Part shown: in pieces, positions 1-10,138 of the stretch
Numbering within the stretch: the stretch's first letter is position 1
Layout of the letters: every line of letters starts with the position of its first letter
Source of the DNA: Euphorbia lathyris
Lineage: Eukaryota > Streptophyta > Magnoliopsida > Malpighiales > Euphorbiaceae
Reading direction: 5' to 3'
Assembly (NCBI RefSeq): GCF_963576675.1
Contig: NC_088916.1
Span: 24,403,501 to 24,467,500, forward strand
Length of the DNA stretch: 64,000 bases
The notes under the pieces: model-generated
Database searches by the model: none
The model's input: only the letters and a program-made list of their open reading frames with translations
Told to the model about the DNA's origin: nothing
Program-made: the position numbers and the translations under genes

Positions 1-1189
1 ACAATCATCGTAATACACATTTCATCGTAGAAAAGCTCACACCAGATAACACACATCAGTCACTTTGAATTTGCATTTTTATCCGGGTTTTTTCTCCTAA
101 GTTATGGTTAGGCAATATTAAAAATAAACCCAGAGGGGGGTTGTAATGTGGGTGGCTCTTTAGTGGTTAACTTTTAGGAACTCGAGTTTAAATACCATTT
201 TAATGATCGCACCATACTTTTGTTTTGGCCTTAGCAAGTTTTGCAAACTATACTTCAAAATTGCTCGGGTGGAGCTTGAGAATGCCTTTTTCTTCTTATT
301 GAGTCTTTTGTTTCGTAAGTGGCACAAAAACGATTTTGAAAGCTTTATGGTGCTCAATTGTTAAGGCCTTGGTTTATTTCGGGTAATTTTGGTGCGATTT
401 GATTTTGGTATTTAAGCACGAGGAAAAAGGGTTAACTGTTAAAAGGGTATTAGCAAAGAAGTGGTTAATAGGCTCGAGGGGGTTTCCTAAAGGTTAATGA
501 AAACAAGAAATATAATTTGAGATAATCATTAGCCTAAGTGGGTTTGTTTTATCATCTATTGCCATTTTTACCAAAATAAGTGTACTTAACCCGGTATTAG
601 ATGCAAATTCTATGAATCGAGTGAAGTCAAAGCTCTCGAAAAGTTGTGAAAGAAAATAGAGTTCTCGTACGAACTCCTTTAGGCTCAAAATTACCTCACA
701 AGAATTCAGGTTTAAAATATGTACTTTCAAGTTCTCGCGTCAAATTTTCAACTTTCCCGTTTTTATTGCCTTTTTAAATTTCATTATGGAGATGACCTGT
801 GGGTTAGGACTCAATACTTTTGTTTAGTATGAATCTAGGCTTTGCATAAATTCTATAACTTCAGAATCAAGACTAAAATTTCTTACTTAAACTAATCCTT
901 TGTGTTCCGACGCTTTTATTTTTAACGACAAATAACGGAACTTTTAATCAATTTCCGAGGGAGGTAGCATGTCGGAACAATTTAAGAGTCAATAAATTTG
1001 TTTAATTATTTTGTAAGTTATTTGATTTTTATTTTTGTTTTTGTTAGTGCAAAACAAACGGTAAGTGCGGGGTTGCCCGACCCTCCGCGTGGTTTAAAAT
1101 GACGTCTATTCCAAGGACGTCACAAAAGAAAAGAAAAACAAAAACAAAAATAAGGATGGAATTTAAAAAGGACCCTTGAAGGTCAGGTC
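1..1189. other. Unassigned AT-rich non-coding stretch
   Basis: I see no convincing gene here; the open frames are short and lack family motifs. A purine tract at 131-141 lies directly before TGTAATGTGG at 142. This resembles a polypurine tract next to the start of a plus-strand 3' LTR, but no partner LTR, primer site or target duplication is visible to confirm it. The right part leads into the tail of the minus-strand Athila/Tat-like element. Confidence 0.3.
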
Positions 1190-1370
1190 CTACGCGAGGT
1201 GTGCCCTGGGGGGGGCCCCGCGTAGGAGGTGCGTTTTAAGTCTATTTTGGCCAGAGATTCAGATACGCGGGGCGCACTTAGAGGGGCGCCTCGTGTGTTC
1301 CTATCTCTGAGCCATTTATACAGGAAAAACGGTGGGCACGCGGGGCATAAAATGGAGTACGCCCTGCGTG
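1190..1370. repeat. GC-rich paired 11-mer units, left group
   Basis: Three units of about 33-37 bases lie at 1190-1226, 1266-1298 and 1337-1370. Each has an arm like ACGCGGGGCGT, a spacer of about 10 bases, and the complementary arm like ACGCCCCGCGT, so each can fold as a hairpin. The same motif recurs at 2904-3544 and in the LTR at 9299-9770, which ties this stretch to the same element. The background is AT-rich, so the units stand out in base composition. Confidence 0.8.
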
Positions 1371-1591
1371 AATGTTATTAATGGTGCATAAAATAGAGAA
1401 AAATAAACATGAAAAGAGAAAATAAACAACACGAAACATAAGGGAAAAGCATAAATGTATTAAAACGAAAAAGGAAGTACAATATAAACACAACACGAGA
1501 ACAAAAACAACAAAAGAAACAAAACGAACTAAAATAAACACAAAAAGAGAAAACACAAAACAAAGGAAAACATAAAACAAAGAAAGGGAAA

Positions 1592-2761
1592 CTAAGGTTG
1601 AGGCGGAGGAGGATTGCCGTGGATGTTGAAATGTGTGAAGAAAGTGTTGGCGAAGGCGTCGAAGCTGGCCCTATCCGCTTGCCTCTGAGCCTCCGAAGCG
1701 TCGAAGCGCGAGTCGAAGTGGGCCCGATCACGACGTTGGTTATCCTCCAAAATATCCAACCGGGCATAAAGAGAGTTGAAGTCATGGAGGGGTGGTGGAC
1801 TGAAATTTAGGCCCATGTTCGAGTCCGAGCCCTCCTCCTCGTTTGAGTGGACCGACCCCGAAGTCTCACCCGGGCCGGAGGTTAAACGCTTGAGTGATTT
1901 AAAGGCGTTCTTCTCCAAGGGACGAGGTTTAAGGCTTGGGAGGCGGTCGAGGGCGGCTGCGCCAAGAGCGGAGGTGGCGAAGATGGTGATGAGATGACCC
2001 AACCCGATTTTGCCACATTTCCGGGTGGGCATTTGGTGGAGTTGGAGAGCCACGAGGTAGGAGAGGTCGTAAGCGAGCCCGTTGGCACAGCAATAGAGGG
2101 CCAAAAGCTCATGTTTGTTGACCTTGGTGGACTCAGACTTCCCTGAGAAGTAGAATGATATGAACCAGTGGAGAAGTTGGAGGATTGGATCGCGGATGCA
2201 AGCCGGGCGGAGGTTGGAGATGTCGTAATCATCGAACTCGGTGAGGGAGGTCCAAAAATCACGGGCGGAGACACCCTCGGGCCAATGTGCTATGCCCTCC
2301 TCCGCTTGATGTGTGAAATGGTGGCGGAGCCACTATGTGTCAATGGAGAAAGGGTGGTTGTGAAGGCGGAAGTTGAAGAGGGCGGCTCCGGGAACCCTAT
2401 TAGACTCGAGGGAGGTGTAGAACTCTACGACCAATGAAGAATAAACGTGGTGCCATGCCTGATAGTGATCGAGCCAATTTAGAGCGCGGAGGCGGTCCTC
2501 AAAGGCACCTCCAAGGTCGTAACGGTCGAGAGTGCTACGCTCGATGTAGGGAAGTTCCATTATGTGGGCAGCGGATAGTGTTTGGTAGGATTGGGCTTCT
2601 TCTTCGGTGAGAAGATGGAAAGGAGCCCGGTATTGGCTGGTGAGTGGCGGTGTTTCCTCCCGTTCGGGTGGTGGTGGTTGTTGGTTTTGGGTGGAACGAG
2701 AGGAGCGGGCACGAGTGGCCCGTGGGGGGCGCATGTCGGCGATATGCTTGCGCCTTACCAT
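1592..2761 (-). pseudogene. Env-position ORF of Athila-type retroelement, one in-frame stop
   Basis: The frame is open for about 390 codons from the ATG at 2759-2761 down to 1592, interrupted only by a TAG at about 2333. The N-terminus is basic and Pro/Arg-rich (MVRRKHIADM). A central domain has the pattern EFYTSL, then FNFRLHNHPFSID, a Tyr/Phe-rich segment and IGLGHLITIF. This is typical of the plant 'putative plant transposon protein' or Athila ORF family found in Ty3 elements. The C-terminus is charged and heptad-like (LDILEDNQRRDRAHFD), probably a coiled coil, and ends in a Pro tail. The biochemical role of this family is unknown. It lies downstream of gag on the same strand, with only about 1 kb between them and no reverse transcriptase, so the element lacks pol. 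The single stop could be a recent CAG-to-TAG change. Confidence 0.75.
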
Positions 2762-2850
2762 GGTGGTAATGAAGGATGGATGAAAGAGTGTAGGAAGAGT
2801 GTGGGAGGTTAGAGTGAGTTGTGAGGAAGAAGAAGGAGAAAAAGGGGGAG

Positions 2851-2860
2851 TATATATAGG
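2851..2860 (-). promoter_or_regulatory. TATA box upstream of the env-position ORF
   Basis: On the minus strand the sequence reads CCTATATATA, about 90 bases before the ATG at 2761. The spacing suits a plant core promoter with a short leader, so this ORF may have its own transcript rather than relying on the LTR. This is inference from motif and spacing only. Confidence 0.45.
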
Positions 2861-2903
2861 GGAGGAGTGGGGAATCCAAGTAAAACTCGGATTCCCAGAG
2901 GGG

Positions 2904-3544
2904 TACGCGAGGCATGAAGAGGCCACGCCACTCGTATCCCACCTCATGCGCATTAATTTACGCAAAAATGGCACGGTACGCGGGGCGTGCGGGGGAGCAC
3001 GTCTCTCGTATCGCACCTCCTGGCCGTAAATTGATGGGAGAAGGGCGAGGACGCGGGGCGTAAATGGGGGTACGCCCCGTGTGGAACGAATAGTTTTCGG
3101 TTTTAAGGAGTTTTTCTGAATTTTTATGAGTTTTAATTGTTTATTTAATGTTTTTATTATTTTAATGAACAATTAAGAGGGTGGTTACAAAAATAATGAA
3201 GAGGGAAGTTTTGAATTTGAAAAGGTGAAGGGTGATTTGAGGAAAGAAGAGGTGGAGTGGAGAAGTGGGAAAGATTTTTGGGTAAGAGGAGAGAGTGATG
3301 GGAAAGGTGGGAGAGGGAAAGGCTGCCATGGGGAGTTGCAATTCGCAACTCCCCAAGGATACGTGAGGTGTGCCCTAGGGCACGTCCCGCGTGTCCAATA
3401 CGTGGCGTTTATTTGAGAGTGGGTTAATTGCGGAAGGTTACGCGGGGCGTGGTAGGAAGGACGCCCCGCGTAACGTGTCTTTTATTGTGAAAATGGGTCA
3501 GACACGCAGATGCGCGGGGCGTACTGGGTTGTACGTCCCGCGTG
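2904..3544. repeat. GC-rich paired 11-mer units, middle group
   Basis: Six units lie at 2904-2936, 2977-3010, 3051-3082, 3360-3394, 3438-3473 and 3511-3544. The clearest (3438-3473) has ACGCGGGGCGT and ACGCCCCGCGT arms around a 10-base spacer. They flank the TATA box and 5' leader of the env-position ORF. Unit spacing is irregular (about 70 to 310 bases), unlike a simple tandem repeat. Confidence 0.8.
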
Positions 3545-4078
3545 ATTAAGAATTTTTGGATTAAAAATGAGATTTGTTTTTCTTTTGATTTACGAGAAAT
3601 AAAAAATAAAAATATAACGAAAAATGAAAATAACTAAAAGGAGAAAACTAAAAATAACATAAAAGAGAGAAACGTAAAGATAAATAAAAATAGAAATAAA
3701 TAACAATAAGTTCAAAAACGGTTATGACACATATAAACAAGTGGTTTGAGAGATTCAAACCGATGCTATGTTTAGAGTCGAAGTAGCTCGACTTTCTCAT
3801 GCGGCGGCTTACTGCAGGTTGTCCGAGTTGGAACTTGACGGGTCTGAACTTCTACTGTTTAGGAGCGTTATCGCCTGTCCAGAGTCTCTATTTTTGCCCC
3901 GCGGGTTCTGCTCGGTGTTTGCCGGGAGGGTTCCTAATGGCCTCTCCTGTTGCTGACGATTCAAGTGGGCTACCAGGCGGCTAAGGTCCATTTTTGGCAT
4001 CGCCAGTGAAAGGGCTGCCGGCTTGGCAATTCAATCCGTCATGATCTCCACCACAGTGATTGCACATCAGGACCTGTG

Positions 4079-5378
4079 TGTTGAAACACCTTTCCACATA
4101 ATTTTGATTTGACAAAATTGTTTAAGTATAATTTAAAATACATATTCTAAACACACTAAGTTTAAATGCCTTGATTTATTCTACTAATGTGTTTGTTCAA
4201 TGTTGAGTTAAAACTGTTATAAGACACAAGAATTAAAAGGCCCAAGCCTAATATGGAAGCCAAGGCCCAAGTCAAAACAACTCAATACAACTCGGCCCGC
4301 GTTTGTCAAAACGTTGCCGTTCTGGACAAAACGCAACTCAGTGAACGAAGGATCTAGAAGACCTTCGGGAACAACTTCAAGATGAAGCTGCTGAGTAGAT
4401 TCAACAAACGTACAAGACAGCAGGTGGCTAAGGAAAACTTCCAGACAAAGTATTTCCCCTTTGGGTAAAGTTCAGACGACACAGTATGTTGTCCAGTTGA
4501 CTTTACCATAAAAGGAGAGACAGTCTGCTGAGCTGACCGAGGACAGAAGATACACAATTCTGATTGGCCGAGAGCTTTGAGCAAGTCAGGATGACAACGA
4601 CAGGAAGCCGTTTCCCTCCAACGGTTATTTCAAAATTCGAAATGACTGATGCCCAGACGTCTCTATAAATAGAGCCATCAGAAGCTTCACTCAATACAGA
4701 ACTTGATTAAGCAATCACGCTGACCAAATTTCTACACAAGTTCTACAAGCAAAGAAGCAAAGCAAATCTTACACTACAATTCATACATTTGTGTAAGGAG
4801 ATAGAAAGGACAAAACACTTATCATTTCTAGAGATAGAAAGGAGAGGCTGAGCACTCGGTTATAGTACTCAGCGAGAGATTAGGATTGAGTAGAGGTATA
4901 GAGGAAGGTACTCTTGTTATACTCAGTTGCTAAGATTGTAAAGGGTTTGAGGCTCTACCTTTAAAGTGCTCAGTAGAGGATTCGAAATCTCGGAACGTGT
5001 TCCGGGGACAGGACGTAGGCTTAGAAGAAGCCGAACCTGGATAAATCTGCTGAGTAAAGTATTTCTTACCTTTAACTCGTTATATATATTGCTTGCTTAA
5101 AATAACCAAAAACTGACCAAGTAAAGAGGTCAAGTTGAGTTGTGCGCGTTAAACATCTGAGCTCGGGAATAGACTCTAAGTGCTATCTCCTGACTCAAGC
5201 TAAGAAACTGACCTAGTCACCAGTTGACTAAGCCAGTATCTTGTTGTTTACTCAGCGCCGCTGTTAAAACCTTTTTTCTTAGAAAAATAAGTCTGCCCTA
5301 ATTGCGAAAAAGTTTAAATAGTTCCTAACCCCCCCCCCCCCTTTGGAACTATACTTGCAACCTTATAAGGGACCAACA
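4079..5378 (+). mobile_element. Solo LTR of Sirevirus (copia), TSD CTGTG
   Basis: It begins TGTTGAAACACC and ends GGGACCAACA, matching the LTRs at 27756-29089, 43409-44737 and 55987-57297. Length is 1300 bases against 1311-1334 for the others. A perfect 5-bp duplication CTGTG flanks it (4074-4078 and 5379-5383). Removing the LTR and one copy restores the gag frame. TATA box CTATAAATAG lies at about 4663, and a long C tract at 5328-5341 lies close to the 3' end as in the sister LTRs. It is the product of LTR-LTR recombination that deleted the internal region. Confidence 0.95.
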
Positions 5379-6087
5379 CTGTGCAACTTTGTTAAGGCTC
5401 AACCAGGCTATCAAAGCGTCAAGTTTTTTATTCATTTCCACCATGGAAATTTTCGGAGCCTCTTTCTCCACGACGAACGTATGATGTCGCGAAGGTTCGG
5501 CAAGCCGATCTTCTTGCCACTGGACGCTTTTCCTTGCGAGCTCGTGAATGAGCTCATATGCTTCACTGGCTGACTTCCTAAACAGGTCTCCACCTGCTGC
5601 GGAATCCACAGTGCACGATTAGTAGGTGTTAATCCATGATAAAAAGTGCTTACCAAATCGTGCTTGGGGATGTCGTGGTGCGGGAAGCTTCGGAGCAACT
5701 TTCGGAATCTTGCCCAAGCTGCATGAAGGGCTTCGTGTTCGAGCTGCCGAAAGTTAGTGATGTCATTCCTCAACTTGACTGTCTTGGAAGGTGGGAAGTA
5801 GTAAGAAAGGAACTCCTTCTCAAGTTCCACCCATGATGTAATCGAACCCGCCTCCAACGAGTGCAACCACTCCAATGCTTGTCCTGTCAAAGAGAAAGGA
5901 AACAACTTTAGTCGGACGGCCTCAACCGGTACACCATTTTGCCGAGAAGTTTCGGCACACATAAGAAATTTATCTAAATGCTCGTTAGGGTTTTCATGAG
6001 GTTCTCCTCCAAACTGGCCGAGTTGTTGGATGAGTTGGATCATGCTAGTCTTGATTTCGTATGTGTTGGCCGGGATGGTGCGGGCAA

Positions 6088-7760
6088 TGACGCGGCCTCG
6101 CGTGGTTGTGGAGCGAGGCCGATCTTAGGGATAAGTGTACCCCGTCGTTATCAAGTAATAAATTTCTGGTTAAGTCCCGGTTATCGTCCACATGATTTAT
6201 TTCTGCAAGTATCGAGTTACTTGATTTCAGGTGTTATCTAGGCTTAGGGGGTTCTGAGTTGGTTTTGCTAAGTTAATCTACTCCTGGGTTAGATTATACT
6301 ATTCCTAGCTAAGTTATCTGATTCTAACTAAGTTATTCTACGCCTAATTAAGTTACTCTACCCCTAATTAAGTTAAACTACTCCTACGTGATCTTTTACC
6401 AATGCAATTAACCGAAGGAACATGAAGGGATACGATGATAATGAAAATAGATTGTTTAAACAATTGAATTAAAACCTAAGTCACTTGTGTCCGAGGCGAT
6501 TAACCCGACCTATCCTCCTAAAGTCCCTAGTTCGTGATTCCCTTGTAAGGCCGAAACTAGCTCTAAGGCTCAGTAATTTGGGCTTAATCTTCTATAGGGT
6601 CGTCAATCCTATAGGCACTGACTAGGTCAGATTCAGCTCGCAATATGTGCCAACTTAATTTTGGGATTATCGAATGAGTAAAACCAATCAGACAAAGCGT
6701 AAGACAAAGATTAAAGCATTAAAACAATTGAATGAACAAGAACTGTAATATATATCAAAGATGGAAAATATTGTCACGAAGTTACAATAAGCCTAGAATT
6801 CATAACATGTATCAGAGGCTAGACAGAATGTAAAAGAAGAAAAATCCCTTTCAGGGAACCTATCTACCAATGCAGGTGTCTTTCTAGGACTTAAGGATGG
6901 AGCTTGAGCAATCCTCGGTGAACGGAGCTTCGGAGGTGTCTTCAATGGAGGTTTGAAGGATATGGAGGGGGTGGAGTGGATTTCTCAAGAGGAAAAACTA
7001 AGAAAATTACAAAGATAAAAGATATCTAAATTACATTGGAAAAACTCTATTTATAGGCGTGGCTCGTCCCTCTTTTTGACCTATTTTCGTGTCCTTATTG
7101 GTGTAGGAAGTCGTGGGGTCCATCATGGCTTCATGGGGGCAGAATTGGTCTTTTTGACCAATTCCCGCAGGTTTGCTCGCCGAGCAGGGCTACTCGCGAC
7201 GAGCAGCGCCCTGCTCGGCGAGCAGGCATCCTGCTCGCCCGAGCAGGCCTCCAGGGGCCTGCTCGGCGAGTAGGCCTCTAGGGGCCTGCTCGGCGAGTAA
7301 GCCTCCAGGGGCCTGCTCGGCGAGCAGGCATGGCCTACGGAGGCCCGCTCGTCGAGCATTTTTGCCCGGTATGCCCCCGCGTGCTTGCCAACTACCGTCG
7401 ATGCCTTTTTCGTCCGAACTTATACCTGCGCACGTACAGAAACTCCAGATAACATTAGTCCAAAGGCTAAATTGATCCGCCAATCGCTTATTTTGAGCAA
7501 ACGCTTCGTTTGGTGTGACTTTTGACGGACCAATTAGCTTCAAAAGATAACGGAATTATACTATGCATGCTATTTTGGCCGTAATTGCCTAGATTGGTCA
7601 TAAAACGAGCCTAAACAACGAAAAATAAATAAAACGTTTCCAATTCCTAACTAACTCACACAAAAGCATTTAAATGCGAGAAATGCTTGCTTATTAACTA
7701 AATAATGCTAAAACCCGTCCTAAAACCGTACACAAAGATAGGGGTTTTTGACCCCTATCA
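6088..7760 (-). mobile_element. Solo LTR, Athila/Tat-like family 2, TSD GGCAA
   Basis: On the minus strand it begins TGATAGGGGTCAAAAACC and ends CCGCGTCA (plus-strand start TGACGCGG). The duplication GGCAA lies at 6083-6087 and 7761-7765. Removing the LTR restores the reading RIVA-RTIP of gag exactly. It shares a roughly 80-base block (6131-6215) with the LTRs at 8169-10004 and 37339-42827. A minus-strand TATA box CTATAAATAG lies at 7047-7056, with a palindrome array upstream of it at 7175-7357. Family assignment rests on the shared block and terminal sequence. Confidence 0.9.
7175..7357. repeat. Array of GCTCGGCGAGC palindromes in U3
   Basis: Seven palindromic units of type GCTCGGCGAGC start at 7175, 7213, 7233, 7261, 7288, 7315 and 7347, with a diverged unit near 7193. 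Several are joined by the spacer AGGCCTCCAGGGGCCT. Spacing is 20 bases on the left and 27-32 on the right. On the minus strand the array sits roughly 120-310 bases upstream of the TATA box at 7047-7056. Confidence 0.9.
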
Positions 7761-8145
7761 GGCAACGATTCGGTTGCAGTTTTGAGGACGATGCGGAGCA
7801 AGAATCTCCATCATCGAGCGCATGTCTCCACCATTGTGGTTGTTATTCATGGGTTGCACCGGCGGCCTTTGGTTGACCTCGGGTTGGTTAGCTTCATTGT
7901 TGAGGTTTGCCATTTTCTCTCTCCGAATCCTACAAAGAGTACGTTCAATTTCAAGATCAATAGGAACAAGAGTATCACTCCGAGATCTGGTGTGCATAAA
8001 ATAAATAAATGAAATGAATTATAAACAAGAAAGAATGTTGTTAGTGAAAAGTATATATAAAAAGTATATATAAACAATTTATACAAAAATAATGCTTAGA
8101 CTAACAATAAAACGTTTTTGTCTAATATTGCAAGAAACCATAAAT

Positions 8146-8162
8146 CCCCGGCAACGGCGCCA
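8146..8162 (-). other. Primer binding site, tRNA-Asp
   Basis: On the plus strand CCCCGGCAACGGCGCCA equals the 3' end of plant tRNA-Asp(GUC) including CCA. Its complement is therefore a 17-base primer site for minus-strand DNA synthesis of a minus-strand element. It lies 6 bases from the LTR edge at 8169. The 5' half of a tRNA is absent, so this is not a tRNA gene. Confidence 0.9.
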
Positions 8163-8168
8163 AAAACT

Positions 8169-10004
8169 TGATAGGGCATAACGCCTAGGTAGAGCTTCTT
8201 ATGACGACGAAAAGTGTATTATGATAAGTGTGTTACGGCTATGGATGTGATCTTCCTAAATGCTCTAACTCTACTAGACACCACTACCTAGGGGCAAGTG
8301 TACCCCGTCGTATCAAGCAATAATCCGGTTAAGACCGGGTATCGAATCCACGGGATTTATAACTACAAGTATTAAACGACTCGGTTTTATATGTTATCTA
8401 AGCGGTGAATACTTTGAGTTGATTCGGGGAACAACTACAAACTACTCCTAACTACAGGTGAGACAAATTTATATAAAAAAACTCTACGAAATGATATGGA
8501 AGGCGATAAGTTAAAAATATGACAAACAATGACTCTCAATATATAAACGATTAATGATTTCCTCTTGCAATGACGACTACGTGTAGTGTGACAGACCCGT
8601 GAAGTACTTAGACTACGTGGTTCCTAATCAACGCGTGTCTAATGCTTAGGACCAGAAATTAGGGCCCGTAAGTTCCATGGTTTGTCGATTTCTACGGTTT
8701 CCGGAGCGTCACTTCTGGTAAGGCAACACCTATATGAATCCCTAACGATAGCCCGAATGGCGTCGGAAATCGCATTCTCCTACACAATAATCAATTACCG
8801 AGTATCAAAACAAGTAGCAAACATCAACACAAATATAGAGCAAGAGATTATGAATCATAAATTATAAATATGGAGAATGTAAATATGAAATACAACCAAG
8901 CCTAGTACATAGGAAGAGTACAAGCTAATTAGCAAGTGAAAAGGGAAGAATCCACCCTCGGAACTAGCTAACCGGACTTAAGGCCGTCTCTTAGGACTTG
9001 GAGGTGGAGCTTTCGAGCTTAGTGAGCGGGGATGGAACGGAACTTTGAAGGAATGTCGGAATCAATGAACAAGCTCTCAAGGTGATAGAGTTTAGCTATA
9101 TAAAGCCTAAAAATCTAAAACTATGAAACAAGAGCTTAAACTATAGTAACAATTATATATCAAAAGCTTCTTAAGAGATCAAGAAGTATCTAAATGAGTA
9201 CTAGTCACTCTTATTTATACACATCAAGCTAGGGTAGAATTGTAATTTCATAAGACACAAGCATGGAGGAACATGATTTTCTGCAGATTTCCCATGACAC
9301 GCCTCACGTATGGTGGAGTATGCCTGCGTATTTGCCCATTCTGTCAGAAATCTCCTGCATTTGGACCAAATCCAGATCTTGTTGTCTCAACCACGCGTCG
9401 TATAGACTGGGGTGCGCCTCGCGTGGTTGAGTTTCTGAGATTTTATTGCTTGAATTAGGTCCTTTACGCCACGCGTAGCTGAAGCACGCCCCGCGTAAAT
9501 AAGTCTCTGAGCTTTTTTGGACGAAGAATTTCCTCACACGCGCCGCATGTAAGGTGGGACACCCCATGTAGGAGAGTTGACTCTAGGAGACCATGCAGTC
9601 TGACTTTCAGGATTGGGCTTATCATTTCTGACACATCTTCCATGCCTCGCGTGGTGGTTAATACGCCCCGCGTATTGATGACTAGATCCCACGTGGTGCC
9701 TGTGGATTGAACAATTATTTCTGACCAAGTGTTCCACGCCCCGTATGAAGGGTGATACGCCCCGCATATGTCAAAGGATTTTTGCTCCTTGCTCGTACCT
9801 GAAATACAATTCTCGAGAGCCGAGTTAGCTTGACGTTTTATTTACTAAATTCAACTGAAATGAAGGAAATTAACCGAAAGCACGGATTTTATTTTTATTT
9901 CGTTATTTTATTAAAACACTTTATTTTTGTAATTAAACTTATTTATTTAGTCCCAAATTAGACCGTAAATCATGCTAAAAGATAGAGACGAAACGCCCCT
10001 ATCA
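8169..10004 (-). mobile_element. 5' LTR of pol-less Athila/Tat-like element (family 3)
   Basis: The 1836-base LTR has short inverted ends TGATAGGG and CCCTATCA. The adjoining tRNA-Asp primer site and gag start show that it is the 5' LTR of a minus-strand element. A minus-strand TATA-like GTATAAATAA lies at 9211-9220, and paired GC motifs lie upstream of it (9299-9770). The conserved block shared with the other two families lies near the 3' end of the LTR (about 8288-8375). The matching 3' LTR is not in the window, so no target duplication can be checked; the outer flank starts ATAAT at 10005. Confidence 0.88.
9299..9770. repeat. Paired GC 11-mer units in U3 of family 3 LTR
   Basis: Six units lie at 9299-9330, 9391-9426, 9463-9499, 9536-9572, 9641-9675 and 9734-9770. 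Each holds two motifs related to ACGCCCCGCGTA separated by 8-10 bases. Here the two halves are mostly direct repeats, whereas at 2904-3544 they are inverted. The array starts about 80 bases upstream of the LTR TATA box. Confidence 0.8.
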
Positions 10005-10128
10005 ATAATCCCAAAGGACTTGTATCTGCAAAAGCCAAGCATGTCATTAATATTACACACAACCCTAAACTTAGTAATTACGTAGACCCTTCCCCTTTCC
10101 CGGCCTTTCACTTACCACAATCATATCA

Positions 10129-10138
10129 CTATAAATAT
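10129..10138 (+). promoter_or_regulatory. TATA box of the E2-like gene
   Basis: CTATAAATAT lies 58 bases before the ATG at 10196, a normal plant spacing giving a leader of roughly 30 bases. Only about 125 bases separate it from the retroelement LTR edge at 10004, so any distal promoter has been displaced or replaced by LTR sequence. Confidence 0.6.

Larger units (their letters stand above)
3809..7997 (-). pseudogene. gag: gag of pol-less Athila/Tat-like element, split by two solo LTRs
   Basis: Gag is the capsid/nucleocapsid protein that packages element RNA. Three exon-like pieces on the minus strand join once the insertions are ignored: 7997-7761, 6087-5384 and 4078-3809. The N-terminal part (MHTRSRSDTLVP, then EILAPHRPQNCNRIVA) continues exactly in frame across the 6088-7760 insertion into RTIPANTYEIK. 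The retrotransposon gag domain follows (FGGEPHENPNEHLDKFL, LKLFPFSLTGQALEWL, STFYHGLTPTNRAL). A one-base insertion near 5606 shifts the frame. The reading then resumes with SAAGGDLFRKSASEAYELI and a CCHC knuckle (CNHCGGDHDGLNC) across the 4079-5378 insertion. A plausible natural end is the stop at 3809. No protease, reverse transcriptase or integrase follows. Confidence 0.85.

Noticed and set aside
1378..1785. Open frames of 100-135 codons around 1278-1785
   Set aside because: They are Phe/Cys/Val-rich translations of A-rich or low-complexity DNA and overlap the end of the true ORF on the same strand in other frames.
5328..5342. Long C tract as a quadruplex or regulatory element
   Set aside because: It is a single homopolymer that varies in length between sister LTRs (also near 29041 and 44695), which fits slippage.
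6088..6120. Gag coding continuing through RPRSTTTRGRVIA
   Set aside because: This reading lies inside the LTR end. The GGCAA duplication and the restored RIVA-RTIP frame show that the resemblance to RIVA is coincidental.
7175..7357. CRISPR-like array from the regularly spaced GCTCGGCGAGC repeats (also 38543-38658)
   Set aside because: Repeats are 11-13 bases with 7-20 base linkers that are themselves repetitive, there are no cas genes, and the context is a plant LTR.
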